This document shows, piece by piece, positions 9,242 through 17,475 of a stretch of 64,000 bases of DNA. Below the pieces are notes generated by a model. That model was not told where the DNA came from, did no database searches, and saw only the letters and a list, made by a program, of their open reading frames with translations. Numbering within the stretch: position 1 is the first letter of the stretch; each line of letters begins with the position of its first letter. The translations under genes and the position numbers were made by a program. Source of the DNA: Ligilactobacillus ruminis DSM 20403 = NBRC 102161 (GTDB lineage: Bacteria; Bacillota; Bacilli; Lactobacillales; Lactobacillaceae); the NCBI RefSeq assembly GCF_900113455.1, contig NZ_FOPI01000011.1, positions 1 through 64,000 of the forward strand. Direction: 5' to 3'.

Positions 9242-9850
9242 TTAAAACTTGAACGTGTCCTTGAATCCGAGCCACTTCTGATCTTTGTCGGACAGAGTGA
9301 TCTTCGTGCCGTCTTCAAGCGTGTAGCCTTCAGCGGACGGAGTGCCTTTGTACTCACCGACAAGTTCCGGCCACTCTATCCCGATTTCGGGATCGTTCCA
9401 GGCCATGCCGCCTTCATCGTTTGGATGCCAGAAGTCGTTGACCTTGTAACAGAATTCCGCTTCATCGCTCAAAACGAGGAATCCATGCGCAAAGCCTTCG
9501 GGAATCAAGAACTGCTTCTTGTTTTCGGCTGAAAGCGTCACGCCGTACCACTTGCCGTACGTCTTCGAATCCTGACGAAGATCGACGACCGCATCAAACA
9601 CCGTTCCGCGAACGGCTCGCACGAGCTTGCATTGCGGGAAGTGCTTTTGGAAATGCAGTCCTCTCAGCACGCCTTTGGTCGACATCGACTGGTTGTCTTG
9701 CACGAACTTCACGTCGATGCCTGCTTCCTTCATGTCGTTTTCATTGTACGTTTCCATAAAATATCCGCGATCGTCACCGTGGACTGCCGGCGTGATGACG
9801 CAAAGGCCTTCGATTCCGCCGACGTTTTTTTCAACATTGATTTGTCCCAT
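9242..9850 (-). CDS. rfbC: dTDP-4-dehydrorhamnose 3,5-epimerase
   Basis: Third enzyme of dTDP-L-rhamnose synthesis, converting dTDP-4-keto-6-deoxyglucose to dTDP-4-keto-L-rhamnose in the cytoplasm. The 202 residues form the cupin-type RmlC fold. Visible signatures are DDRGYFMETYNE near 28, VQDNQSMSTKGVLRGLHFQ near 51-69 with the catalytic His in GLHFQ, and the segment FLIPEGFAHGFLVLSDEAEFCYKVNDFW. It is the last gene of the rfbABDC operon, 13 bp behind rfbD. Its DNA is visibly more GC-rich than the glycosyltransferase and wzy genes upstream, as expected for a conserved housekeeping-like set. Confidence 0.96.
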   Translation of the reverse strand: MGQINVEKNVGGIEGLCVITPAVHGDDRGYFMETYNENDMKEAGIDVKFVQDNQSMSTKGVLRGLHFQKHFPQCKLVRAVRGTVFDAVVDLRQDSKTYGKWYGVTLSAENKKQFLIPEGFAHGFLVLSDEAEFCYKVNDFWHPNDEGGMAWNDPEIGIEWPELVGEYKGTPSAEGYTLEDGTKITLSDKDQKWLGFKDTFKF

Positions 9851-9863
9851 TTGAATTACCTCT

Positions 9864-10778
9864 TTAGTATTCGATTTCCTTTAAATACCGCGACAGCGCG
9901 TCCTGCCAAGTCGGCAGCAGTTCAAAGCCGTTTTCTTTGAGCTTGCTCTTGTCCAAGCGGCTGTTGAACGGACGCGCGGCTTTTGAAAGGCCGTACTCTT
10001 CGGTCGTCACAGGGATGACCTTCGTCTTATAGCCGGCCTGCTTGAAGATTTCGCACGCAAAATCATACCATGAAATATAGCCGCCCTCGTTCGTTGCGTG
10101 ATAATAGCCGTACTTGTCCGTTTCAATCATGTCGACCAAAAGGCGCGCAAGATCATATGTGTAGGTCGGAGTTCCGATCTGATCGGACACGACCTTCAGC
10201 GTATCGTGCGTCTTGCCAACGTTCAGCATCGTCTTGATGAAGTTCTTGCCGTTGACGCCGAAGACCCAGGCAATGCGCACGATGAAGTACTTGTCCAGAT
10301 TCTGGCTTACCGCAAGCTCGCCTTCGAGCTTGGTCTGACCATAGACGTTCAGCGGCTTGTAGTCCTTGCAGTCCGGTTCCCATGGCTTCGTGCCCTGTCC
10401 ATCGAAGACGTAGTCCGTTGAGATGTAGACCATCTTGCAGTCAAGCTTCTTGCAGACCAGAGCGATGTTTTCGGTTCCCTTTGCGTTGACCTGACGCACG
10501 AGCTCGACCTTGTCGTCATCTTCTGCCATGTCGACGGCCGTCCATGCGGCACAGTGGACCACGACGTCAGGATTCAGATCCGTGATCGTCTTTTCGACGG
10601 CCTCCTTGTCCGTAATGTCCATCGAAACATAGGGAGCGCTCGTGACGAACGTTCCGTCGGAAGCTCCGGCATATTCAGGCGCGATATCTGAACCGATGCC
10701 TTCGTATCCGCGTTTATTGAGTTCGTTCATTACATCGTGTCCGAGCTGTCCGGACACGCCCGTTACAAAAATTTTCAT
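9864..10778 (-). CDS. rfbD: dTDP-4-dehydrorhamnose reductase
   Basis: Last enzyme of dTDP-L-rhamnose synthesis, reducing dTDP-4-keto-L-rhamnose with NAD(P)H. It is an extended SDR protein of 304 residues. The N-terminal nucleotide-binding loop is GVSGQLGHDV (residues 7-16). YISTDYVFDGQG lies near 115, and the catalytic YxxxK is YGQTKLEGE near 147. GWYHATNEG-type substrate-site sequence (YGYYHATNEGGYISWYDF) is near 222. It sits between rfbB (20 bp) and rfbC (13 bp) in one operon. The product feeds rhamnosyltransferases such as the Cps2T-like enzyme at 27422. Confidence 0.96.
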   Translation of the reverse strand: MKIFVTGVSGQLGHDVMNELNKRGYEGIGSDIAPEYAGASDGTFVTSAPYVSMDITDKEAVEKTITDLNPDVVVHCAAWTAVDMAEDDDKVELVRQVNAKGTENIALVCKKLDCKMVYISTDYVFDGQGTKPWEPDCKDYKPLNVYGQTKLEGELAVSQNLDKYFIVRIAWVFGVNGKNFIKTMLNVGKTHDTLKVVSDQIGTPTYTYDLARLLVDMIETDKYGYYHATNEGGYISWYDFACEIFKQAGYKTKVIPVTTEEYGLSKAARPFNSRLDKSKLKENGFELLPTWQDALSRYLKEIEY

Positions 10779-10798
10779 GCCTTTCCCTCACAAACAAA

Positions 10799-11818
10799 TC
10801 AGCGATTTTCGTACATTTTCTTATAATAGTTCTGATATTCGCCGGAAACGATGTCTTCCCACCAGTCCTTGTTGTCAAGGTACCATTGGATCGTCTTCTT
10901 AATGCCGTCCGCAAACATCGTTTCAGGTTCCCATCCGAGCTCGTCATGAATCTTCGTCGGGTCGATCGCATAGCGGCGGTCGTGCCCCTTGCGATCGGCA
11001 ACATGCGTGATCAGGCTTTCAGGCTTGCCGAGCTGTTCGCAGATGATCTTGACGATGTCGATGTTTCTCATTTCGTTATGGCCGCCGACGTTGTACACTT
11101 CTCCGACGCGTCCTTTGTGGATGATCAGATCGATCGCGCGACAGTGATCTTCAACGTAAAGCCAGTCGCGAACGTTGAGGCCTTCGCCGTAAACCGGAAG
11201 CGGCTTGTCGTTCAAGGCGTTGATGATCATCAACGGAATCAGTTTTTCAGGAAAATGATACGGACCGTAGTTGTTTGAGCAGCGAGAAATCGTCACGGGC
11301 AGGCCATATGTACGATGATATGCCAAAACCAACAGATCGGCCGATGCTTTGGAGCTGCTGTAAGGAGAGCTCGTATGAATCGGAGTTTCTTCCGTAAAGA
11401 ACAGGTCGGGACGATCAAGCGGCAAGTCGCCGTAGACTTCGTCCGTGCTTACCTGATGGTAGCGCTTGATGCCGTATTTGCGGCAGGAGTCCATCAAAAC
11501 CGATGTCCCCATGATGTTCGTTTCAAGGAAAAGCTGCGGATTTTCGATCGAACGATCGACGTGCGATTCGGCCGCAAAGTTGACAACCATGTCGGGATGT
11601 TCTTCTTCAAACAGTTTGTAAATTGCTTCACGATCGCAGATGTCAATCTTGCAGAAACGGAAGTTGGGATTGTCCATCACCGACTTGAGCGTCGACAGGT
11701 TGCCCGCATACGTGAGCTTGTCAACGCAGATGATGCGATAATCCGGATGTGCCTTAAGCATATGGAACACGAAGTTGCTGCCGATGAACCCCGCGCCGCC
11801 TGTAACAATAATGTTCAT
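10799..11818 (-). CDS. rfbB: dTDP-glucose 4,6-dehydratase
   Basis: Second enzyme of the dTDP-rhamnose pathway, an NAD-dependent extended SDR converting dTDP-glucose to dTDP-4-keto-6-deoxyglucose. The 339 residues start with the Rossmann loop VTGGAGFIGSNF. The family motif STDEVYGDL is near 124. The catalytic YSSSKASADLLV is near 153, followed by RCSNNYGPYHFPEKLIPLMI near 178. Length is normal. rfbA ends 25 bp upstream and rfbD starts 20 bp downstream, so all four genes form one unit. The gene order A-B-D-C differs from the A-C-B-D order common in lactic acid bacteria. Confidence 0.97.
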   Translation of the reverse strand: MNIIVTGGAGFIGSNFVFHMLKAHPDYRIICVDKLTYAGNLSTLKSVMDNPNFRFCKIDICDREAIYKLFEEEHPDMVVNFAAESHVDRSIENPQLFLETNIMGTSVLMDSCRKYGIKRYHQVSTDEVYGDLPLDRPDLFFTEETPIHTSSPYSSSKASADLLVLAYHRTYGLPVTISRCSNNYGPYHFPEKLIPLMIINALNDKPLPVYGEGLNVRDWLYVEDHCRAIDLIIHKGRVGEVYNVGGHNEMRNIDIVKIICEQLGKPESLITHVADRKGHDRRYAIDPTKIHDELGWEPETMFADGIKKTIQWYLDNKDWWEDIVSGEYQNYYKKMYENR

Positions 11819-11843
11819 TTCAATAAAACCTCTCTGTAATTTT

Positions 11844-12713
11844 CTAATCTTCAGCTGCCAGACGCAACAAATACTGACCGTAGTCGTTCTTCTTCAGCGG
11901 CTGCGCCAGCTCTATGAGCTTTTCCCTTGAAATCCAGTGCATCCGGTACGCAATTTCCTCAAGGCAGGCCACCTTCAGGTTCTGACGCTTTTGAATGGTC
12001 GAGATGAAGCTTGCCGCTTCAAGCATCGAATCATGAGTCCCGGTATCGAGCCATGCGTACCCGCGGCCCATGAGCTTGACGTCAAGCTTGCCGCGTCTTA
12101 AGTACTCCTTGTTGACGTCCGTGATTTCAAGTTCGCCACGATCGGACGGCTTCAGATTTTCCGCGATTTCGACAACGTCATTGTCATAGAAGTAAAGGCC
12201 GGTGACGGCATAGTTGCTCTTCGGATGTTCCGGCTTTTCTTCAATCGACAAGGCATGCATGTTTTCATCGAATTCGACCACGCCGAATCTTTCCGGATCG
12301 TTGACGTGATACCCGAAGACGATTGCGCCGTCCTCTTTTTTGGCTGCTTCCTGGAGTTGCTTTGAAAGGCCGCTTCCGTAGTAGATGTTGTCGCCCAAAA
12401 TCAGGCAGACGGAATCAGACCCGATAAACTCTTTTCCTAAAATAAACGCTTCAGCCAAACCGTTCGGATGTTCCTGAACCTTATAGGAAAGGTTGATTCC
12501 AAAATCGGAACCGTCTCCCAAAAGGCTCTCAAACAACGGAGTATACTCCGGCGTCGAAATAACCAAAATGTCTCTGATTCCGGACAGCATGAGCGTTGAC
12601 AGCGGATAATAAATCATCGGCTTGTCGTAAACCGGAATCAGCTGTTTTGAAATTCCTTTGGTGATCGGATACAGACGCGTACCCGATCCGCCCGCAAGAA
12701 TTATTCCTTTCAT
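11844..12713 (-). CDS. rfbA: Glucose-1-phosphate thymidylyltransferase
   Basis: First step of dTDP-L-rhamnose synthesis, joining glucose-1-phosphate and dTTP into dTDP-glucose. The 289 residues open with the nucleotidyltransferase signature [16 protein letters not shown], then [31 protein letters not shown] near 107 and [15 protein letters not shown] near 222 are also family marks. It is the first gene of the rfb operon. The 402-bp space upstream, towards the choline-binding-like protein gene, presumably holds its promoter, although I could not fix a clear -35/-10 pair. Confidence 0.97.
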   Translation of the reverse strand: MKGIILAGGSGTRLYPITKGISKQLIPVYDKPMIYYPLSTLMLSGIRDILVISTPEYTPLFESLLGDGSDFGINLSYKVQEHPNGLAEAFILGKEFIGSDSVCLILGDNIYYGSGLSKQLQEAAKKEDGAIVFGYHVNDPERFGVVEFDENMHALSIEEKPEHPKSNYAVTGLYFYDNDVVEIAENLKPSDRGELEITDVNKEYLRRGKLDVKLMGRGYAWLDTGTHDSMLEAASFISTIQKRQNLKVACLEEIAYRMHWISREKLIELAQPLKKNDYGQYLLRLAAED

Positions 12714-13115
12714 AACTACATTCCTCTTCTTTCATTAATCAGATAACTTCATTATCTCACAATTAGCATACCGATAACAACCATATGCTAACAATGATTA
12801 TAATACATTTTTGCTTGAATGAAATTTTAAGTTAATGTGTAAAGGGCTTCGGTCAACAAGGTTGACTTCCACGACGTCATCCAATTTCATATTTAAACCT
12901 CCGATATACTTGATGTTTAAAGCATACCAAGATATCGGAGGTTTATGAAGAACGCTTATTTAAAGACCGCTTACGAACATCGATCTTACCTCGTAAATAA
13001 GAAAATAAAAACGATGCATACGCAATAACCTGAGATAATAATACTATCTCGGGCTATTTGTGTACACACCGCTATTTTAACGACCGATTATAGTTTTCTT
13101 ATATTTTAGTAACTA
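12714..13115. other. Intergenic region with a large inverted repeat and a hairpin
   Basis: This 402-bp gap lies between the rfb operon and the choline-binding-like gene. It holds a perfect 14-bp inverted repeat, TAAACCTCCGATAT at 12894-12907 and its complement at 12932-12945. Each arm carries a GGAGG that faces outward just before an ATG: a plus-strand frame of 27 codons from 12945, and a minus-strand frame of about 30 codons from 12890. Neither short product is recognised. A second hairpin at about 13027-13054 (CCTGAGATA…TATCTCGGG) may be a weak terminator for the gene to the right. The rest shows nothing I can identify. Confidence 0.5.
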
Positions 13116-15083
13116 TTATTTAATGACGTGTCCTTTACTATCTACACGATAACTTACATATTTATGGGTTGCAGAATCGTAATATCTAATAGTTGTATTC
13201 ACAGCCATCTTACCATTTGCATACATATAATACGTGTACCTACCCACATTAATAAGTTGGTCTCTCACTAAAGATTTGTTCTTTACATAGTACCAATTGT
13301 TACTTGCCTTAATCCAACCATCCTTAGTAATAGTTTGTTTCATTGAAAGAGCACCATCAGATCTGAAATAATAAAAGGCATTCTTGTAAGTGGTAGCATA
13401 GTTTGCAGACATTTTACCGCTACTATCGAAATGATATGTGTGTCCACCTACACCAAAAAATTCACCCTTAACTAAGGTTCTATTTTTAACATAATACCAA
13501 TCATTTCCCGCTTTAATCCAACCATTTCTAGAAGCATTGCGTTTCATTGAAAGAGCACCGTTGGCACCAAAATAATAAAACACATTTCTATAAATGGTAA
13601 CATAGTTTGTGGACATTCTTCCATTGAAATCAAAGTGATACGTATGCCCATCTACACCAAAAAACTCGCTCTTTACTAAATCTTTATCTTTTACATAATA
13701 CCAATTGTTGCCGGATTTAACCCATCCATCATTATCTGCATCCATCTTTTTTAAAACAAGTGCCCCATCGGATCCATAATAGTAAAGCATATTTTGATAG
13801 TAGTCTATAACACTACAATTTTTGGACATTTTACCGTCTCTATCAAAATGATACGTACGTCCTCCCAATGTTGCAGTTTCGTCTGATAAAAACTCGCCTC
13901 CGTGAGAATTCTTCACGTAATACCAGTCATTTCCTACTCGAACCCATTCATCTTTAGTTATCGCCTGTCTCTTTAAAACAATGCCCGATCCATTGATATA
14001 GTAGAAAACCCCATCGAAAATGTGGGCTTTATCGTCGTCAATCATTTGGCCATCATAATCAAAATAAAAATAGTATCCTTTACCGTTTATCGGTCTGTAT
14101 CCGGAAACACGTACCCCATTGTTATCATAGTAATACCAGCTGTAATATTTTTTATACCATCCTTTGACAAGATGTCCGTTTTCATCCGTACGATAATACT
14201 TATGCTGGTATTCAACCTCTTCATTCGTACTCATTTTACCATAGTTATAGGTGTTAAAGTAATATTTTTGGTTGTCTATCGTCTGCAAGCCTGTAAAGGC
14301 TTGACCAGTCTTTTTGTCATAATAGTACCAATCACCCCAATAATTTTGATACCATCCCTTAACTAAATGGCCTTGATCGTCTACTCGATAATAATTATAT
14401 CCAAGCCCAGACTCATACCCAAATGTATTATTGGTATCCATCTTTCCGTCATAAAGAAAATGATATGTATAATTACCTATTGTTTTCAACTTATCTTTAA
14501 CAGGTTCACCGTTTTCAAAATAATACCAATAGTAATCCTCGTCTTTCCACCAACCGTTTTGCGGTTGAGATGAATCAGCAACTGATGCGACAGCTGCTAG
14601 TTTGCTATCAGACTTTAACGAGTTGGCATCGGATACTGCAACGTCTGCTTTGCTTTGCTGTGATACGGCATTTTGAGTTCCCTTGGATACAGAGGTTGAA
14701 TTCGTCTCGTCAGTACTAGACGCCGCACTATCATTACCGTTTACAGAACTGCTGCTGTCTTTAACCATATCACTTGAAGCACTGGTATTCGCTGAAGTTT
14801 CAATGCTTTGCTGTGATACGGCATTTTGAGTTCCCTTGGATACAGAGGTTGAATTCGTCTCGTCAGTACTAGACGCCGCACTATCATTACCGTTTACAGA
14901 ACTGCTGCTGTCTTTAACCATATCACTTGAAGCATTGGTATTCGCTGAAGTTTCAATGCTTTGCGATTGATCCGCTTTTTCAGATGCAAAAACAGAAGTC
15001 GAATCTGCTATCGACACCGCCGTTAACAATGCCAGCGATACAGCAATCCTCCTACAATATTTGCATAGTTTTTTATCTTTCAT
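13116..15083 (-). CDS. Secreted protein with choline/glucan-binding-like repeats
   Basis: A 655-residue exported protein. A signal peptide (basic start, hydrophobic core, cleavage near VFAS-EK) leads into a Ser/Thr/Asn-rich linker that contains a 51-residue tandem duplication. From about residue 175 to the end come aromatic-rich repeats of the form GW…WYYVKN…F.G…YHFD..GKMS.N…YY….GAL. These resemble the cell-wall-binding (choline-binding/glucan-binding) repeat superfamily. No catalytic domain and no LPXTG motif is seen. The adjacent genes encode choline uptake, activation and transfer (BCCT, LicC, LicA, LicD), so phosphocholine on the surface polysaccharide is the obvious candidate ligand. That is inference from context; glucan or another polysaccharide remains possible. 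Confidence 0.75.
   Translation of the reverse strand: MKDKKLCKYCRRIAVSLALLTAVSIADSTSVFASEKADQSQSIETSANTNASSDMVKDSSSSVNGNDSAASSTDETNSTSVSKGTQNAVSQQSIETSANTSASSDMVKDSSSSVNGNDSAASSTDETNSTSVSKGTQNAVSQQSKADVAVSDANSLKSDSKLAAVASVADSSQPQNGWWKDEDYYWYYFENGEPVKDKLKTIGNYTYHFLYDGKMDTNNTFGYESGLGYNYYRVDDQGHLVKGWYQNYWGDWYYYDKKTGQAFTGLQTIDNQKYYFNTYNYGKMSTNEEVEYQHKYYRTDENGHLVKGWYKKYYSWYYYDNNGVRVSGYRPINGKGYYFYFDYDGQMIDDDKAHIFDGVFYYINGSGIVLKRQAITKDEWVRVGNDWYYVKNSHGGEFLSDETATLGGRTYHFDRDGKMSKNCSVIDYYQNMLYYYGSDGALVLKKMDADNDGWVKSGNNWYYVKDKDLVKSEFFGVDGHTYHFDFNGRMSTNYVTIYRNVFYYFGANGALSMKRNASRNGWIKAGNDWYYVKNRTLVKGEFFGVGGHTYHFDSSGKMSANYATTYKNAFYYFRSDGALSMKQTITKDGWIKASNNWYYVKNKSLVRDQLINVGRYTYYMYANGKMAVNTTIRYYDSATHKYVSYRVDSKGHVIK
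14652..14957. repeat. 153-bp tandem duplication inside the surface protein gene
   Basis: Two near-identical 153-bp copies (14652-14804 and 14805-14957) encode the 51-residue Ser/Thr-rich linker twice in frame. One of the few differences is in the ETSANT(N/S)ASS segment. The near identity points to recent slippage or unequal recombination, so copy number may vary between strains. Confidence 0.9.
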
Positions 15084-15199
15084 AAATAGTTCCCCTTTCT
15101 ATGAAACTTTCATTTGCATTATACTACTACTTAAATTAAAACGCTATATTAATTTAATGTAATTTTCATTAAAAATATTTTAATAAGACGGATACATAA

Positions 15200-16738
15200 T
15201 CATCTATTCAGTTTCAGTTCTTCCATGTACTTATTTGCATCTTTTATGAAACTGGCTGCAATCAACACAATAACCATACCAATCGGAAATGCGGCTACTA
15301 TGCTGACAGATTGGAGATTTCTCATGGAACTCTCTGAGAATAAGAGAGCAATCGGAAGCATAATCAATAAGATGCACCACATCAACTGAACGACTTTGCT
15401 TGGCTGTTGTTCCTCATCCAAAAAATGATAGCTGTAGCAAGATGCCGTAAGTGCAATTGAGTCAAAGGAAGTGGCATAAAAAGCAATCATAGTCAGCAAT
15501 ACGATAATCATTACCAACTGTGAACAAGGCATTGTTTTGAGAACAGAAACGATCATGCCGTAGAGATCACCATCACTCTTATATTGAGAGATGAAATTGA
15601 ATTTCTTAGTGACTTGTAATCCCATAGAATAGTTTCCTAAAATTATAAAACTCATCAATGTTGAACCTGCACCAAAGACATACCCGCCCAAGATAGTCTG
15701 TCGCACGGTTCTGCCTCGAGAAATATTTCCTATAAAGAATGGAGCTGCCACACACCATACCATCCAATATGCCCAGTAGTAGATTGTCCAATTTTGCGGA
15801 AAACTGGTTTTACGTAGCGGATCGGTAAAAGTCGATAAATCCACAAAATTTTGAATCATCTTCCCAAAGGATGAAAATCCCGTTTCAATGATGTAACGAG
15901 TTTCCCCTCCGAAAAGAAGCACGAACGCAAGCAGTCCAAAAAACATATAGATACAAATATTAGCCAATTTACTTATTCCCTTGAATCCGTGAAGCAAAGA
16001 ATATGTATATACCGCACAAGTAATCAAAAGGATAACAACATTAATGATTGTCCTACTGATAGTTATATGGAACAATTCACCGATTATAACAGCCATCAGA
16101 GGTGTTGCGACACTAAACGTTGTGGCTGTACCAGCTAACAATGCAAATACTGCTAATAAATCAACAATTCTTCCAAGCCATCCATCCGTATGCTTTCCAA
16201 GAATCGGGCGACATGCTTCAGAATACTTTTGACGATTTCTTTTTCTGACATGCAGCATAAACCCAAAAGCAACGGCAAGAACCAGATAAAACCCCCAAGG
16301 AATAAAACTCCAGTGAAATAACGGATAAACACCAGCCCAATCCTGTATGCTTCCCATCTCTTTGATGTGGGGATCCGTAGCATACATGACCCACTCTGAG
16401 AATGAATAAAACAAGATATCTGCTGCAAGTCCACAAGTGAACATCATCGATCCCCAAATAAAGAACGGATATTTAGGTTTCTCGTCAGGTGCACCTAGCA
16501 CAATTTCACCATATTTAGAAACGACAAGATACAATGAAAGTAGAAAAATACCCAATCCTATTATCAAATAGTAAACACCAAAAGTATCACCAAAAAAGAA
16601 ACGAATTTGACTTAAAACCAAATTTGATTTTTTAGGTTCAAAAAAGAATAATACACAAAGAAGGAGAATAATTCCCAAAGGGAGCAAAGTTATCATCCAA
16701 TCTATTTTCCCGCGTTCTTTTTTAATATCCATACTCAT
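15200..16738 (-). CDS. BCCT family choline/betaine transporter
   Basis: A 512-residue polytopic permease with about 12 helices. The family signature is WTIYYWAYWMVWCVAAPFF followed by GNISRGRTVRQ near 320-350, the tryptophan-rich substrate helix of BetT/BetP-type carriers. These carriers import quaternary amines such as choline, glycine betaine or carnitine. The ATG overlaps the stop of the LicC-like gene by 4 bp, so uptake is coupled to choline activation. In this place it fills the role of LicB. Osmoprotection alone would not explain its position among licC, licA and licD. Confidence 0.88.
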   Translation of the reverse strand: MSMDIKKERGKIDWMITLLPLGIILLLCVLFFFEPKKSNLVLSQIRFFFGDTFGVYYLIIGLGIFLLSLYLVVSKYGEIVLGAPDEKPKYPFFIWGSMMFTCGLAADILFYSFSEWVMYATDPHIKEMGSIQDWAGVYPLFHWSFIPWGFYLVLAVAFGFMLHVRKRNRQKYSEACRPILGKHTDGWLGRIVDLLAVFALLAGTATTFSVATPLMAVIIGELFHITISRTIINVVILLITCAVYTYSLLHGFKGISKLANICIYMFFGLLAFVLLFGGETRYIIETGFSSFGKMIQNFVDLSTFTDPLRKTSFPQNWTIYYWAYWMVWCVAAPFFIGNISRGRTVRQTILGGYVFGAGSTLMSFIILGNYSMGLQVTKKFNFISQYKSDGDLYGMIVSVLKTMPCSQLVMIIVLLTMIAFYATSFDSIALTASCYSYHFLDEEQQPSKVVQLMWCILLIMLPIALLFSESSMRNLQSVSIVAAFPIGMVIVLIAASFIKDANKYMEELKLNR

Positions 16739-17454
16739 TTTTCCTCCCCGTAATTTTGATAACTAGAATCTAATTTGATTAATTCACTTATATTATCAAT
16801 TTCTATAATGTCGCTTGCTTTCATTGGTCGAATCCCCAATTTGAATTCTTGCGGATAACAAAACATAGCGACATCATCCCAATAAATTTGCCGATTTTTC
16901 TTTTGCTCAAACTCTATTTCCAAAAATTTCTTTAATTTCTTCCCGTCTTCAGCACACCACCTTGAAATACTATAAAGTCTCCATCCTTTCTTGCCTCCTG
17001 TTCGTGAACAAGAAGTAACGATGCCATCTTCTACTGTCTGAAGCCATTCATCCGTTTCTTCATCGGTCCAAATGCTGTTATACCCTGACAATTCAAATTC
17101 AGGATTTAAAATATCAGGATTATAAATAATTTGATCTCCATCCAAAATAATGGAATCTTCAATATGATCTCTTGCAACATACAAAGATGAAATATTATTG
17201 CATGTATCATAATAAGGATTATCGATCAGTTTTACATCGGCGTATTTATTTTTTAAATTTTCAAATTGTTCTTTTAAATATCCGACAACTACATAAATTT
17301 CATTAATATTGTTTTTATGCAAACCATCAATTACAGTATCGATCATTCGAACACCATTAACTTTTACCATCGGTTTAGGCGTAAACGATGTCACAGGTCT
17401 CATTCTATTTCCAAATCCTGCGGCCATAATAATTGCTCTTTTTACTCTATTCAC
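16735..17454 (-). CDS. licC: Phosphocholine cytidylyltransferase-like nucleotidyltransferase
   Basis: A 239-residue sugar-1-phosphate nucleotidyltransferase-type protein opening with RAIIMAAGFGNRMRPVT and PKPMVKVNGVRMID. NNISSLYVARDHIEDSIILDGDQ near 87-109 and WDDVAMF near 192 match the LicC pattern. LicC makes CDP-choline from phosphocholine and CTP for LicD. The downstream gene (BCCT) overlaps by 4 bp, and the upstream LicC-LicA fusion ends 21 bp before. The cluster thus holds two nucleotidyltransferase domains. They may use different substrates (for example choline and ethanolamine or glycerol), or one may be redundant. Confidence 0.8.
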   Translation of the reverse strand: MNRVKRAIIMAAGFGNRMRPVTSFTPKPMVKVNGVRMIDTVIDGLHKNNINEIYVVVGYLKEQFENLKNKYADVKLIDNPYYDTCNNISSLYVARDHIEDSIILDGDQIIYNPDILNPEFELSGYNSIWTDEETDEWLQTVEDGIVTSCSRTGGKKGWRLYSISRWCAEDGKKLKKFLEIEFEQKKNRQIYWDDVAMFCYPQEFKLGIRPMKASDIIEIDNISELIKLDSSYQNYGEEK

Positions 17455-17475
17455 TTATTTTCCCACGCTCTCTTT

